DNA of 64,000 bases from JADFXI01 sp963784135. GTDB taxonomy: Bacteria > Nitrospirota > Thermodesulfovibrionia > Thermodesulfovibrionales > Dissulfurispiraceae. Position 1 is the first letter of the stretch, and each line of letters starts with the position of its first letter. Location: NCBI GenBank assembly GCA_963784135.1, contig CAWAQG010000016.1, positions 62,001 to 126,000 on the forward strand, read 5' to 3'. A program made the position numbers and the translations under genes. The notes beneath the pieces are model-generated. The model saw only the letters and a program-made list of their open reading frames with translations. It was not told the origin of the DNA and ran no database searches. This document shows, piece by piece, positions 45,851-55,426 of the stretch.

Positions 45851-46934
45851 TTCTGAGTGCTTTTATAAAACGCCTGTTTTCTTCGGGAAGTCCTATAGTT
45901 ACCCTTACCTCTTTCGCACCCGTGGGCCTGACTATGACGCCCTGACGCAGCAGCGAGTTGTATAAAGTGCCCGAGTCGACAGGCAAGCGCAGGTAAATAA
46001 AGTTTGCTTCAGTCGGAACAAAGGACAGGTTGAGAGAAGAGAGTTCTCCGTATAGCAACCGCTTCCCTTCCTCATTAAGGCTTATGGACCTTTCAAGGTG
46101 CCCGGTGTCATCCAGGGCATGCCGCGCGGCTACTTGTGAAAGCGAGGTAGTATTAAACGGGAGTCTGATCCTGTTGAGTTCGGCAAGGAGCTCTTTTTTT
46201 GCAATACCGTAGCCTATTCTGAATCCTGCCAGCCCGTACGCTTTGGAGAAAGTCCTGAGTATGAGAATGTCTTTGTCGCTGTGCAGGTGCCTGAAGGTGT
46301 CCGGATATGCCGGGTCAGTGACATATTCATAGTATGCCTCATCAATGACTACCAGCACTCCCGCCGGCACCCTGTTCATGAACGCTTCGAACTCTTCCCT
46401 TCTGTTGATGGTGCCGGTAGGGTTGTTGGGGTTTGCGATGAATACTATTTTTGTTTTTCCGGTAATGGCATCCGCCATTTTTGCGAGTTCATGGCGGAAA
46501 TCTGCAAGCGGCACCTGAATGGAAATCCCGTTTGCAGACTGTACAGACATGGAGTAGACAACAAACGAAGGCGCTGCCATGACCGCCTCATCTCCGTATC
46601 CCATAAATGTCCTCACTGCGATGTCGATCAATTCGTTCGAGCCGTTGCCGAGTATTATCTCATCAGAGCTGATGGCCACTCCCCGCGAAGATAACTTTTC
46701 TGACAGGGCGTTTTTAAGATAATAGCCGTTGCCGTCGGGGTAGCGGTGCAGTTCCCCGCCGGTCTTCAGGTATTCTCTGACGGCATCCAGTGCTTTTGGA
46801 GACGGACCGAGGGGGTTTTCATTGGATGCGAGTTTGATACACTCCTTAAGGCCAAGCTCGCGCTCAAGCTCTTCCATGGGTTTGCCCGGGACATAGGGTT
46901 TGATGAGTGAGACATAGTCACACGGCTTTATCAT
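45828..46934 (-). CDS. hisC: Histidinol-phosphate/aromatic aminotransferase
   Basis: This 368-residue PLP-dependent aminotransferase has the family core: KLASNENPLGPSPKA, IILGNGSNELID, NPNNPTGT and the PLP Lys in RTFSKAYGLAGFRIGYG. Its position between pheA and aroF suggests it may also act on prephenate or phenylpyruvate. Its C-terminus is formed by the repeat at 45815. Its start overlaps pheA by 17 bases. Confidence 0.92.
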   Translation of the reverse strand: MIKPCDYVSLIKPYVPGKPMEELERELGLKECIKLASNENPLGPSPKALDAVREYLKTGGELHRYPDGNGYYLKNALSEKLSSRGVAISSDEIILGNGSNELIDIAVRTFMGYGDEAVMAAPSFVVYSMSVQSANGISIQVPLADFRHELAKMADAITGKTKIVFIANPNNPTGTINRREEFEAFMNRVPAGVLVVIDEAYYEYVTDPAYPDTFRHLHSDKDILILRTFSKAYGLAGFRIGYGIAKKELLAELNRIRLPFNTTSLSQVAARHALDDTGHLERSISLNEEGKRLLYGELSSLNLSFVPTEANFIYLRLPVDSGTLYNSLLRQGVIVRPTGAKEVRVTIGLPEENRRFIKALRMAIGNRQ

Positions 46935-48042
46935 TAATTATCCTTTTCCCCATACTCTCATCTGCGGGATAAGACCCTAAATGCTTCAGGTAAAGAGACT
47001 TCTCCCGCACGTCGTCCAGTGCTTTTTTGACTTTTTTATCTTCTATGTGTCCTTCCATATCGACAAAGAAAATATATTCCCAGGCCTTTCTTTTCGATGG
47101 CCGGGATTCGATCTTCGTGAGGTTTAATCCTGCGTCTCTGAAAGGAAGGAGCAATTCAAACAGGGCACCTGGTTTGTCTTTTACCGAGCACAAAATCGAA
47201 GTCTTGTCCCTGCCGGTCCTTGACGGAAAAGTTTTTGCTATTATCAGAAAGCGCGTAAAATTGTCTTTTCTGTCTTCTATATGCTTTTCAATGAACCTGA
47301 GGTCATACAGCCCGGCAGCCATTTCACTTGCAATTGCGGCAGCATCAGGGTTTTTAGAGGCTATCTCTGCGGCCTTTGCGGTGCTGGTGACCTCGAAGTG
47401 GGGGACATTGGGCATATTTGCGGCAAGCCACATCTTGCATTGCGCGAAGGGCTGCGGGTGGGAGAATATCCTTTTTACCTTTTTTCTATCACCGCTTTTA
47501 GATAAGATATTTTGCGATACTTCCAGAAGCGCCTCCGCTGTTATCTTTAAGTCACAATCCATAAACATATCAAGAGTGGAACTGACAATGCCCTCATTGG
47601 AATTCTCAATGGGCACGAGGCCATAATTTACTTTGCCGCTTTCCACTTCATCGAAGACCCCTTTTATGCCTATTACCGGTAAATAATGTGCGGAGTGCCC
47701 GAAGTGCCTGAGAGCGGCAAGGTGTGCAAATGTGCCCTCGGGACCGAAATAGGCCACTTTCAGCGGTTCCTCAAGTGACAGCGAGGCCGAGATAATTTCT
47801 TTAAAAATGACTTTTAATGCATCATTCGGGAAAGGCCCGGTATTCAATGCGGCAACGCGTTTTATTATTTCAGTTTCGCGTTCGGGGGAGTGGAATTTCT
47901 GGTTGGCCTCTCTTTTTATTGTTGCTATCCCGACGGCGAGGTTTGCCCTTCTGTTCAATAGTTCCACTATCCCGGAATCGATAGCATCTATTTCCAGCCG
48001 CTTCTTCTCAATGCCTGGAGTTTTATTTTTTCGCACAGCCAT
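46918..48042 (-). CDS. pheA: Bifunctional chorismate mutase/prephenate dehydratase
   Basis: This 374-residue protein has an AroQ chorismate mutase domain (EIDAIDSGIVELLNRRANLA), a prephenate dehydratase domain (VAYFGPEGTFAHLAA, VPIENSNEGIVS, DNFTRFLIIAKT) and a C-terminal ACT domain with the phenylalanine-binding IESRPSKRKAWEYIFF motif. It is the first gene of the aromatic operon pheA-hisC-aroF-methyltransferase. Feedback by phenylalanine is expected. Confidence 0.95.
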   Translation of the reverse strand: MAVRKNKTPGIEKKRLEIDAIDSGIVELLNRRANLAVGIATIKREANQKFHSPERETEIIKRVAALNTGPFPNDALKVIFKEIISASLSLEEPLKVAYFGPEGTFAHLAALRHFGHSAHYLPVIGIKGVFDEVESGKVNYGLVPIENSNEGIVSSTLDMFMDCDLKITAEALLEVSQNILSKSGDRKKVKRIFSHPQPFAQCKMWLAANMPNVPHFEVTSTAKAAEIASKNPDAAAIASEMAAGLYDLRFIEKHIEDRKDNFTRFLIIAKTFPSRTGRDKTSILCSVKDKPGALFELLLPFRDAGLNLTKIESRPSKRKAWEYIFFVDMEGHIEDKKVKKALDDVREKSLYLKHLGSYPADESMGKRIINDKAV

Positions 48043-48102
48043 AGTCTATAATAGTACAGGAATATTCTCCGTTTTTTCAATAAACAAAGAGCAGGTAACC
48101 AA

Positions 48103-48147
48103 AGGCAATAGGTTATAGGCAATGGGTCGTTGTATAGCCTATTGCCT
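48103..48147. repeat. Hairpin built from heptamer repeats between pyk and pheA
   Basis: Arms AGGCAATAGGTTATA (48103-48117) and TATAGCCTATTGCCT (48133-48147) pair at 14 of 15 positions with a 15-base loop. It lies just downstream of pyk on the minus strand and upstream of pheA, so it could act as a terminator for pyk. It is related to the repeats at 45815 and 55882. Confidence 0.7.
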
Positions 48148-48156
48148 GCTTTTTGG

Positions 48157-49566
48157 TTACAGCCTGTGGAGTCTTATTATATTCGTCTTCCCCAGGAAGG
48201 GTGAACTTGCAACAAAAACGATATTGTCTCCCTTTTTTACGAGGCCGTCTTTGACCAATGATCTTTCTATATCGGCCATGCAATCGGTGTCCAGTATCTT
48301 ATTGTTTCCGCGCTTGATCATTCTCCCTGTGACGCCCCAGTAAAGAGGCATTCGCCCCAATACCTTTGCATCGGGTGTAAATGCGATGACAGGGACGTTC
48401 GGCTTGATCTTGGCCAAAAGTCTGGCGGTAAACCCCTTGTTGGTGAAGACAACGATGGCCTTTGCCCCGATATCGCGTGCTGCATTGCAGGCCCCGTCTG
48501 AAACGGCCTCCGGGAACTGGTCTCCGGGCTGATAGGGAGACTGGATCTTGTGGAAAAAGTGTTCTTCGGTATAGCTGATTATGGTATCCATCATTTTTAA
48601 TGCTTCAATGGGATAGTTCCCTGACGCAGTTTCAGCCGACAGCATGAGCGCATCGGTACCGTCGAGCACTGCGTTGGCCACATCGGAAGCCTCTGCCCTT
48701 GTCGGACGCGTATGCTGCGTCATTGACTCAAGCATCTGCGTGGCCGTGATCACCAGCTTGCCCCTTTTGTTTGCAAGGTCGATAAGCATCTTCTGGATCA
48801 TCGGTACCTTTTCAGCGGGCATCTCAACGCCGAGATCGCCTCTTGCCACCATGATCCCGTCTACAATATCAATGATCCCGTTTATGTTATTTATGGCCTC
48901 GGGCTTTTCGATTTTGGCAATAAGGGGGGGGAGAGTTATGCCTTTTCTTTTTGCCCACTTCAAAACAAGTTCGATATCGTCCGGTGTTCTTACAAAAGAA
49001 ATAGCCACATAATCTACGCCCGCAGCCAATCCGAATTGAAGGTCTTTCAGGTCTTTTTCGGTAAAGGCGCGCAGTGAGGTTTTTGATGCCGGAAGGTTGA
49101 CGCCCTTGTTTGATTTCAGCAGTCCCCCTTCCACGACCTTAGCCCTGAGCTCCTTTGCTGACTTGTCCTGCACGCAAAGCTTGATCAGGCCGTCGTCGAG
49201 GACCACCATCTCTCCTACCTTAATGTCCTTAAGCAGTGCAGGGTATGATATGAATAATTTTTGAGGGGTGCTTATGTCTTTGCCTGGAAAGATGGAGACC
49301 TCCTGGCATGTCTTGAGGAGTATCCCGCCGCCTTCGACATTGCCTACCCGTATTTTTATCCCCTGGAGGTCTTGCAGTATGGCAACCCCTTTTTTCTGTC
49401 TTAGCGCTTCCCTGCGCACAATGGATATGACATCGCCGTGCGTTTTATGGTCGCCGTGCGAGAAGTTTAACCGTGCTACATCCATGCCGTTCATTATGAG
49501 GGAACGAATCATTTTGTGCGTGTTTGTTGCGGGCCCGATAGTGCAAACAATTTTTGCTTTTCTCAT
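48157..49566 (-). CDS. pyk: Pyruvate kinase
   Basis: This 469-residue enzyme converts PEP and ADP to pyruvate and ATP. Motifs include KIVCTIGPATNTHKMI, the substrate-binding ARLNFSHGDH, IAKIEKPEAINN and the active site MVARGDLGVEMPAEKVP. The start at ATG 49566 follows GGAG; a longer frame to 49593 is unlikely. The C-terminal regulatory domain is present, so allosteric control is possible. Confidence 0.95.
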   Translation of the reverse strand: MRKAKIVCTIGPATNTHKMIRSLIMNGMDVARLNFSHGDHKTHGDVISIVRREALRQKKGVAILQDLQGIKIRVGNVEGGGILLKTCQEVSIFPGKDISTPQKLFISYPALLKDIKVGEMVVLDDGLIKLCVQDKSAKELRAKVVEGGLLKSNKGVNLPASKTSLRAFTEKDLKDLQFGLAAGVDYVAISFVRTPDDIELVLKWAKRKGITLPPLIAKIEKPEAINNINGIIDIVDGIMVARGDLGVEMPAEKVPMIQKMLIDLANKRGKLVITATQMLESMTQHTRPTRAEASDVANAVLDGTDALMLSAETASGNYPIEALKMMDTIISYTEEHFFHKIQSPYQPGDQFPEAVSDGACNAARDIGAKAIVVFTNKGFTARLLAKIKPNVPVIAFTPDAKVLGRMPLYWGVTGRMIKRGNNKILDTDCMADIERSLVKDGLVKKGDNIVFVASSPFLGKTNIIRLHRL

Positions 49567-49605
49567 AAACACTCCATTTTCAGCAGCGTGCATTGTTAAA
49601 TATTA

Positions 49606-49787
49606 AGGGCTCGCGAATAAATAACTTGCACATTGATGCATCTCGGATTTAGGCCATCTTTGCCCGATCCTCAGTCGCAAAATCCTCAACGTAGCTATGC
49701 TACGCCTGCGGTTTTGCTCAATCGGATCAGCCAAATCTGACCCAAATCCGAGCGCCTGAATGCACAAGTTATTTATTCGCAAGCCCT
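49606..49787. repeat. Palindromic ~182-bp element (MITE-like) overlapping nadB 3' end
   Basis: The ends are near-perfect inverted repeats: AGGGCTCGCGAATAAATAAC (left) and the complement of GTTATTTATTCGCAAGCCCT (right), with one mismatch. Inner arms (GATCC...GGATC, GCAAAA...TTTTGC, CGTAGC...GCTACG) make nearly the whole unit self-complementary. It carries no gene. Its right end supplies the last codons and stop of nadB. It looks like a non-autonomous mobile element or REP-type unit. Confidence 0.85.
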
Positions 49788-51365
49788 AACCACTTTTTTC
49801 CGACTGATGCTATGCTTCAGACGATGCCCCCCATTTGTCGGGTAGTCAGATCGATAATGGGCGCCTATACTTTCTTTTCTTCTTAATGCAGCTCCTGCGG
49901 TGATGAAGGCAACGGTAAGCATGTTTTTCAGTTCGATATCTCTCCTTGAAGTAAAGTCCATATCGAGAATAAATCTCCATTCGGAAAGACGCTCCAGTGC
50001 TTCTACGAGCGAAGCTTTGCTCCTTATGATCCCCGCATCCCGCCACATAATTTCCTTCAGAAGGTCTCGTATTTTGTCTGAGTCCGGGAACGTGTCTTCC
50101 CGTGGACCATGAAGCTTCCGGCACCCCCCGTACCAGGAGTCAGGCGCAGCAGTCCATTCCTTCGGCCTCCTGCCGGCAACCGCGCGCTGCCGAGCTGCGG
50201 CCCTGCCCGCCCTGTAACCGTATACGAGTCCCTCAAGAAGGCTGTTGCTCGCAAGCCGGTTGGCGCCGTGAACACCGGTGCAGGAGACTTCACCAGCCGC
50301 ATACAGCCCCCGTACCGACGTGCAGCCGTTGTTGTCCGTCCTTACCCCGCCCATGAAGTAGTGCGCGGCCGGGGAGACCGGGACCAAGTCGCTGGTTATG
50401 TCCACCGCGTACTGAAGGCAGGTGGAATAAATCCTCGGGAAGCGGTTTTTTATGAATGTGGCGTCCAGGTGCCTCAGATCAAGGTATACGTGGTCTGTTC
50501 CGGCAGCGGTCATCTCGGATATGATCGCTCTTGATACCACGTCCCGTGGAGCAAGCTCCGCATCGGGATGGTAACGCTTCATGAACTGTTCTCCAGTTTT
50601 GTTTTTTAAAAGCGCCCCTTCACCACGCATGGCCTCGCTGAGCAGAAATTGGGGGGCGGAAGGTATAAAAAGCGCGGTGGGATGAAACTGAACAAATTCC
50701 ATGTCTTGCAGTATGGCGCCTGCCCGGTACGCAATGGCCATGCCGTCGCCGGTTGCCACAGCAGGGTTTGTTGTCCTCGAAAATATCTGTCCGGCCCCTC
50801 CGGTGGCAAGCACGGTCGATTTGGCATTTATGTAGTAGCTGTCAGTCGCGCTTATGGCACATCCGCCTTTGCACGTTCCACTCTCAATAATGAGGTCAAC
50901 GGCGGTGCTGAAGGGAAGCCTTTCAATATTTTTTTCAGACCTGGCTTTGCTGATAAGCACCCTTTCCAGTTCCTTGCCTGTTGAATCCCCATGGGAGTGC
51001 AGGATTCTCCGGCGGGAATGGGCGGCCTCCATGGTGAAAGCAAGTTTTGTCCCCTCGCGGTCAAATTCAGCGCCCCACTCGATGAGTTCGGATATCCTTC
51101 TGGGACCCTCCTCGACAAGCACGCGCACCGCAGCTTCTTTGCAGAGACCGGCGCCTGCTTTCATGGTATCTTCAAAGTGAATGCCCACTTCATCCTCATC
51201 GCTCAGTGCGACTGCAACGCCGCCCTGAGCATATTCAGTACTGCTCTCGGTGGGGACATCTTTCGTCACGATAAGTACGTTACCGTGTGAGGCAAGTTCT
51301 ATGGCCGACCTGAGACCCGCAACACCGCTGCCGATGACAAGGAAGTCAGTCGTTATATTTTGCAT
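49773..51365 (-). CDS. nadB: L-aspartate oxidase
   Basis: This 530-residue FAD enzyme oxidises aspartate to iminoaspartate in NAD synthesis. It has the FAD motif DFLVIGSGVAGLRSAIELA, the active-site stretch SSTEYAQGGVAVAL and EFVQFHPTAL. The C-terminal residues VRACE and the stop codon are encoded within the palindromic element at 49606-49787, so the last residues are not native. The rest is intact and probably functional. nadA and nadC are not in the window. Confidence 0.94.
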   Translation of the reverse strand: MQNITTDFLVIGSGVAGLRSAIELASHGNVLIVTKDVPTESSTEYAQGGVAVALSDEDEVGIHFEDTMKAGAGLCKEAAVRVLVEEGPRRISELIEWGAEFDREGTKLAFTMEAAHSRRRILHSHGDSTGKELERVLISKARSEKNIERLPFSTAVDLIIESGTCKGGCAISATDSYYINAKSTVLATGGAGQIFSRTTNPAVATGDGMAIAYRAGAILQDMEFVQFHPTALFIPSAPQFLLSEAMRGEGALLKNKTGEQFMKRYHPDAELAPRDVVSRAIISEMTAAGTDHVYLDLRHLDATFIKNRFPRIYSTCLQYAVDITSDLVPVSPAAHYFMGGVRTDNNGCTSVRGLYAAGEVSCTGVHGANRLASNSLLEGLVYGYRAGRAAARQRAVAGRRPKEWTAAPDSWYGGCRKLHGPREDTFPDSDKIRDLLKEIMWRDAGIIRSKASLVEALERLSEWRFILDMDFTSRRDIELKNMLTVAFITAGAALRRKESIGAHYRSDYPTNGGHRLKHSISRKKVVRACE

Positions 51366-51504
51366 AGTATATGGTCCGGCTTTTCAGTCAATTTCATGTT
51401 GACACTGTTCATGTGCCTGAATTTTACCATATTGTATTGACTCCTGCGTGTCTGATTCAATAAAATTTATAAACGTTTAAATTTTTATCAGGGAGGATGG
51501 GTTA

Positions 51505-51999
51505 ATGGGCGGTGATGAGAAAGATGCGCTCGTGGAATCGTTGGCGGATTACAAGGGGAAGGTCAGCCCTGTAGTCAAGGCCACGCTTACATGGGACAAG
51601 GACCTTATATTTGTGGGAAGGACGAATGAAGGATACGAGATAGAGTTTGATGCCAACGTCCAGTGGGGCTGTAAACCCACCGACGCATTGCTCCTCAGCC
51701 TTGCCGGATGCATGGGGATTGACGTGGTAATGTTTCTGAAAAAGATGCGAATGGAGATAGCCGAATTTAAAATAACTACTGTCGGCGAGAGGAACCCGAC
51801 TCCACCGCAATACTTCAAGGCAATTGAAATGACTCTGCATATATCCGGAAAGCACCTCGACCCCAAAAAGGTCGACAGGGCGGTGTCCCTGTCTCATGAG
51901 AAGTATTGCTCTGTATATAACTCACTCAGAAAAGACATGGACGTTAAGGTGAGGTATATTCTTGAGGACAAAGAGCCTGCAGCAGAGACTGCTGAATGA
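51505..51999 (+). CDS. OsmC/Ohr-family peroxiredoxin-like protein
   Basis: This 164-residue protein has the OsmC fold (TDALLLSLAGCMGIDVVMFL, with a conserved Cys) and a second Cys in LSHEKYCSVYNSL. OsmC proteins reduce organic hydroperoxides with these two cysteines. It starts at 51505 behind GGGAGGATGG and is 28 bases upstream of mqnB. Confidence 0.88.
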   Translation: MGGDEKDALVESLADYKGKVSPVVKATLTWDKDLIFVGRTNEGYEIEFDANVQWGCKPTDALLLSLAGCMGIDVVMFLKKMRMEIAEFKITTVGERNPTPPQYFKAIEMTLHISGKHLDPKKVDRAVSLSHEKYCSVYNSLRKDMDVKVRYILEDKEPAAETAE

Positions 52000-52027
52000 G
52001 GTGAGCGATGCGCAGTAGGTGGCAGGC

Positions 52028-52735
52028 ATGTCATTGACAGTTGGGATCATTGTTTCAACGCCGGGCGAAGCGGATCTGCTGCTCGGGAATCTTGATGCAA
52101 AAAGGACACTGACGCATCAGAATAAATCTTTCTTTTCAGGTGTCATCAATGCAAATGCGCGAGTTGTTATCTGTATATGCGGCGTGGGCAAGACCAATGC
52201 AGCCCATGGGACGACCCTTCTTATTGAGCGGTGCGGGACCGGCCATGTCTACAGCATAGGGGTTGCCGGAGCGTATCCGGGTTCCGGCTTGAACATCGGC
52301 GACGTGGCTGTTGCAGAGAATGAGTTTTATGGTGATGAAGGCATACTGACTGAAAGCGGCTTTCATACAATTGACGCGCTTGGGATGAGCCTTGTTTCAG
52401 TCAGCGGGAACGAATATTACAACAAATTCCCGCTTGTTGTGCCTGAAGCATTTAAAGACAGCAAGTCGAAGGGCAATTTTGTCAGTGTTTCCACGTGTAC
52501 CGGCACGCGGTCCAGGGCCATTGAGATGGAGATGAGGTTCAATGCGATCTGCGAAAACATGGAGGGCGCTGCCGTGGCCCATATCTGTGCCCTGAACAAC
52601 ATCCCCGTCACCGAGATCAGGGGTATCAGCAATATTATCGGTACACGTGAGGCTGTTCCGCTGGAAACCGCCGCTATCCGCGCTGCTGCCGAAAACGTCC
52701 AGAAAATGCTGATGGGGAAACTTACGGCTTTCTAA
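52028..52735 (+). CDS. mqnB: Futalosine hydrolase
   Basis: This 235-residue nucleoside phosphorylase-like protein releases hypoxanthine from futalosine in menaquinone synthesis. Motifs include CGVGKTNAAHGTTLL, SIGVAGAYPGSGLNIGDVA, CENMEGAAVAHIC and IRGISNIIG. The start at ATG 52028 follows AGGTGG; a GTG at 52019 is in frame. No other mqn genes lie nearby in this window. Confidence 0.88.
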   Translation: MSLTVGIIVSTPGEADLLLGNLDAKRTLTHQNKSFFSGVINANARVVICICGVGKTNAAHGTTLLIERCGTGHVYSIGVAGAYPGSGLNIGDVAVAENEFYGDEGILTESGFHTIDALGMSLVSVSGNEYYNKFPLVVPEAFKDSKSKGNFVSVSTCTGTRSRAIEMEMRFNAICENMEGAAVAHICALNNIPVTEIRGISNIIGTREAVPLETAAIRAAAENVQKMLMGKLTAF

Positions 52736-52791
52736 TATCTCCGGACTTTTTATTCACAATTCAGATCACTTGAATTCACCGATTTCCGAGG

Positions 52792-53421
52792 TCAGGCCTG
52801 GTCCTCTTTTTCGGTGAACATGCCTACAAAAGATTTTAATAGTTCTTGTGTGTCCTGGCCGAGATCGAAGAACTCTGAACCCAACAGATAATTGCTTTTC
52901 CATATTTTGTGGCCTCGCACTAAACAATCAATTTCAAGGCTTTTATCCAGTATCATAAAGGTCAGGAAATAATTACTGTTTACCTCTGTCTCATTAAATT
53001 TTGAAGCAGCTACTTCCAATAAACAACCTGTTTCGCTTATATCAACAATTCTTGCATCATCAGTAATAAATTCCTTTTCACCTTTCTGTTTCATTAATTT
53101 GGCCTGAATATTAGTTTTGACCCTCTTCGTTTTTCTGAACGGCATGCTTTTTACCTCTTCGGGGTACTTTAAAAAAATCAGAGGGAGGGGATATTGTTGT
53201 TTGACTAACATAGCCGTCTGAAAACCAAATGCACTTCCTTCTTTTAGAAATCTGATAATGCAATCATCATTGGAACTCAGGTCCAAACTTCTTAATTGGG
53301 GACTCGTTGCAAGAACAAATGCTCCCTGGACCCATCCAGCCAAAAACATATCAATACGGTTGTAACTTTTGTTGACCTCAAGTGACAGCTTTAACCCTAC
53401 ATGAAAATTATCCTCTGTCAT
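52792..53421 (-). CDS. PilZ-domain protein (YcgR-like)
   Basis: This 209-residue protein has an N-terminal YcgR-like domain and a PilZ domain with the c-di-GMP motif parts RKTKR and DISETG (about residues 100-130). It would bind cyclic di-GMP to affect motility or surface functions. It is followed by a FliL-like gene, which fits a flagellar role. Confidence 0.8.
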   Translation of the reverse strand: MTEDNFHVGLKLSLEVNKSYNRIDMFLAGWVQGAFVLATSPQLRSLDLSSNDDCIIRFLKEGSAFGFQTAMLVKQQYPLPLIFLKYPEEVKSMPFRKTKRVKTNIQAKLMKQKGEKEFITDDARIVDISETGCLLEVAASKFNETEVNSNYFLTFMILDKSLEIDCLVRGHKIWKSNYLLGSEFFDLGQDTQELLKSFVGMFTEKEDQA

Positions 53422-53462
53422 GTTTAGCTTTCCTGTGTAATATAATTTCTATAGCCTCCTAA

Positions 53463-53885
53463 TTATTGCATAATCAATTCTGTAAAATAAACATTTTTTA
53501 CTGCGCCTTCTTTGTTCAATATCTGGTTCATTGTAAGGAGTATTTCGTCTTTAAACTGCATTTTCCCTTCCGGACTGAGAAACTCATCTGCTGATTTGGA
53601 CGAAATGAGAGCAATAATTGCATCTCTCAATGGAGCTTGTTTTGCTTTAGCCGGTTCCATAAAAGAGGCATTTGCAAGCTCAAGAGCTATCGATACTTTC
53701 AAGAATTTCGAATCTCCATGATTTGCAAGGTTTAAAATGAAAGGGTCCATGAGAAAGTTTGCATTTTTAGATTCTTCACTGGCGCTTGTCGCTTTTGAAC
53801 ATGCATTTGCACCGATAAGGAGAATTAAAATGAAAAGCAAATATATATGCTTTCCCGCTCCCCCAAAAGATTTATTACATAACAT
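53463..53885 (-). CDS. FliL-like flagellar basal body-associated protein
   Basis: This 140-residue protein has an N-terminal membrane anchor (IYLLFILILLIGANAC) and a FliL-like periplasmic domain (ANFLMDPFILNLAN, FLKVSIALEL, RDAIIALISSKSADEF). The start at ATG 53885 follows GGGAGGACC. FliL supports motor torque. The Cys after the anchor suggests a possible lipid attachment, but the lipobox is poor. No other flagellar structural genes lie nearby. Confidence 0.75.
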   Translation of the reverse strand: MLCNKSFGGAGKHIYLLFILILLIGANACSKATSASEESKNANFLMDPFILNLANHGDSKFLKVSIALELANASFMEPAKAKQAPLRDAIIALISSKSADEFLSPEGKMQFKDEILLTMNQILNKEGAVKNVYFTELIMQ

Positions 53886-54073
53886 TGGTCCTCCCTTGTG
53901 CACTGCCGCGGCTGAATGAATTGTACTCTTATTGAGTTAGACTTAATGTAGATAAGCAAGGGATATGCCAGACGATACGATGTCTTATCTTGTTGATTTA
54001 TTGTGATTTCTGAGGAAGGTAACAAAGCATGGATAGGGATTAATTCCAATGTCTATGGAAAAATTCCATAATT

Positions 54074-55426
54074 TTATTTAATATTGTAATCTTTTATTTT
54101 TGTCAGCAGGGTTTTATAGTCTATTTGCAGCATGAGCGCCGCCTTTGACTTATTGCCGCTTGTCAGATGCAGCGCCTCTTTTATGGCCTTTTTCTCGACA
54201 GCAATAACAGCTCCCCTGAGGGGAAAGAGGGCATGGTTTTCTTCACGGTTTTCGCCATCCCTGACCAGCAACCTGACATCCCTTTGTTTGATAACGCCGT
54301 CTTCCGTTAGGAGTACGGCCCGTCTGATGACATTTTTCAGCTCCCGTATATTGCCGGGCCATTGATACCCGGATAAGCAGGCCATGGCAGCGTCGTCGAA
54401 ATCCTTTATCTGCTTCCTGGTTTCCGTTGCAGCATCTATAAGGAATTTACGGGCGAGGAAGGGAATGTCCTCCACGTGTTCCCTCAAAGGCGGCATGGTG
54501 ATAATGAATTCGCCGAGCCGGTAAAAGAGGTCTTCCCTGAACTCTTTGTTACTGACGCACTTTTTCATGTCCTTATTGGTAGAAGCAATGATGCGCACAT
54601 TAATATCAACCGGCCTCGTGCTGCCGAGCGGGAATATTTTTTTTTCTTCGACAACGCTGAGGAATTTGGTCTGAACGTACGGCGTCATATTCTGAAGTTC
54701 GTCGATGAAGAGAGTCCCTCCGCGGGCAGCCTCGAAATAGCCTTTTTTCTTCCTGTCGGCGCCGGTGAAGGCGCCTTTTTCATGGCCGAAAAGTTCACTT
54801 TCAACGAGGCTTTCGGGTATTACGCTGATATCGACTTTCAGGAACTCCTTTCCGGCCCTTCCGCTCAAGTTATGGATTATGTTGGCGAGAAATGACTTTC
54901 CGGTCCCTGTTTCACCCTGAAGGATTATAGAAAAGTCGCTGCCAGACACCTGTTTTACCTGGGCTATTACTCCTTTCATTACACTGCTTCTTCCCATCAG
55001 CCATTCAAAAGAAGACTCCAATGTCGAGTCAAGATTCCTTATCTTTTTTTCAAGTTCGGCCTTTTCGATTGCCCGGTTAAGCGTTACAATGAGCTTGCTT
55101 ACCTGCGGCGGCTTTTCAACGAAATCATAAGCGCCAAGCTTGATAGCCTGTACGGCCGTCGGTATATCGCCATATGCAGTAATAATGATGACCGGCACAT
55201 CATTATTACGTCCTTTCAGTTCCTTCAGGGTTTCAATGCCGTCCATCTCAGGCATCTTCAAATCAAGCAGAACTGCATCGATATCCTCTTTCATGCAGAT
55301 ATCAACTGCGTCCCTGCCGTTGCACGCCTCCATCACTGAAAAGCCGTGTTCCTTCAGCTTCACGGAAAGAGCGAATCTTACGATCTCTTCATCATCTGCT
55401 ATCAGTATAGTTGCCATATCGGACAC
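54074..55426 (-). CDS. NtrC-type sigma-54 response regulator
   Basis: This 450-residue regulator has a receiver domain with phospho-acceptor Asp in AVLLDLKMPEMDG, an AAA+ domain with Walker A GETGTGKSFL and the sigma-54 contact loop GAFTGADRKK, and a short Fis-like HTH (NKSAALMLQIDYKTLLTKI). It activates sigma-54 promoters. It overlaps the HEAT-repeat gene by 25 bases. Confidence 0.92.
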   Translation of the reverse strand: MSDMATILIADDEEIVRFALSVKLKEHGFSVMEACNGRDAVDICMKEDIDAVLLDLKMPEMDGIETLKELKGRNNDVPVIIITAYGDIPTAVQAIKLGAYDFVEKPPQVSKLIVTLNRAIEKAELEKKIRNLDSTLESSFEWLMGRSSVMKGVIAQVKQVSGSDFSIILQGETGTGKSFLANIIHNLSGRAGKEFLKVDISVIPESLVESELFGHEKGAFTGADRKKKGYFEAARGGTLFIDELQNMTPYVQTKFLSVVEEKKIFPLGSTRPVDINVRIIASTNKDMKKCVSNKEFREDLFYRLGEFIITMPPLREHVEDIPFLARKFLIDAATETRKQIKDFDDAAMACLSGYQWPGNIRELKNVIRRAVLLTEDGVIKQRDVRLLVRDGENREENHALFPLRGAVIAVEKKAIKEALHLTSGNKSKAALMLQIDYKTLLTKIKDYNIK

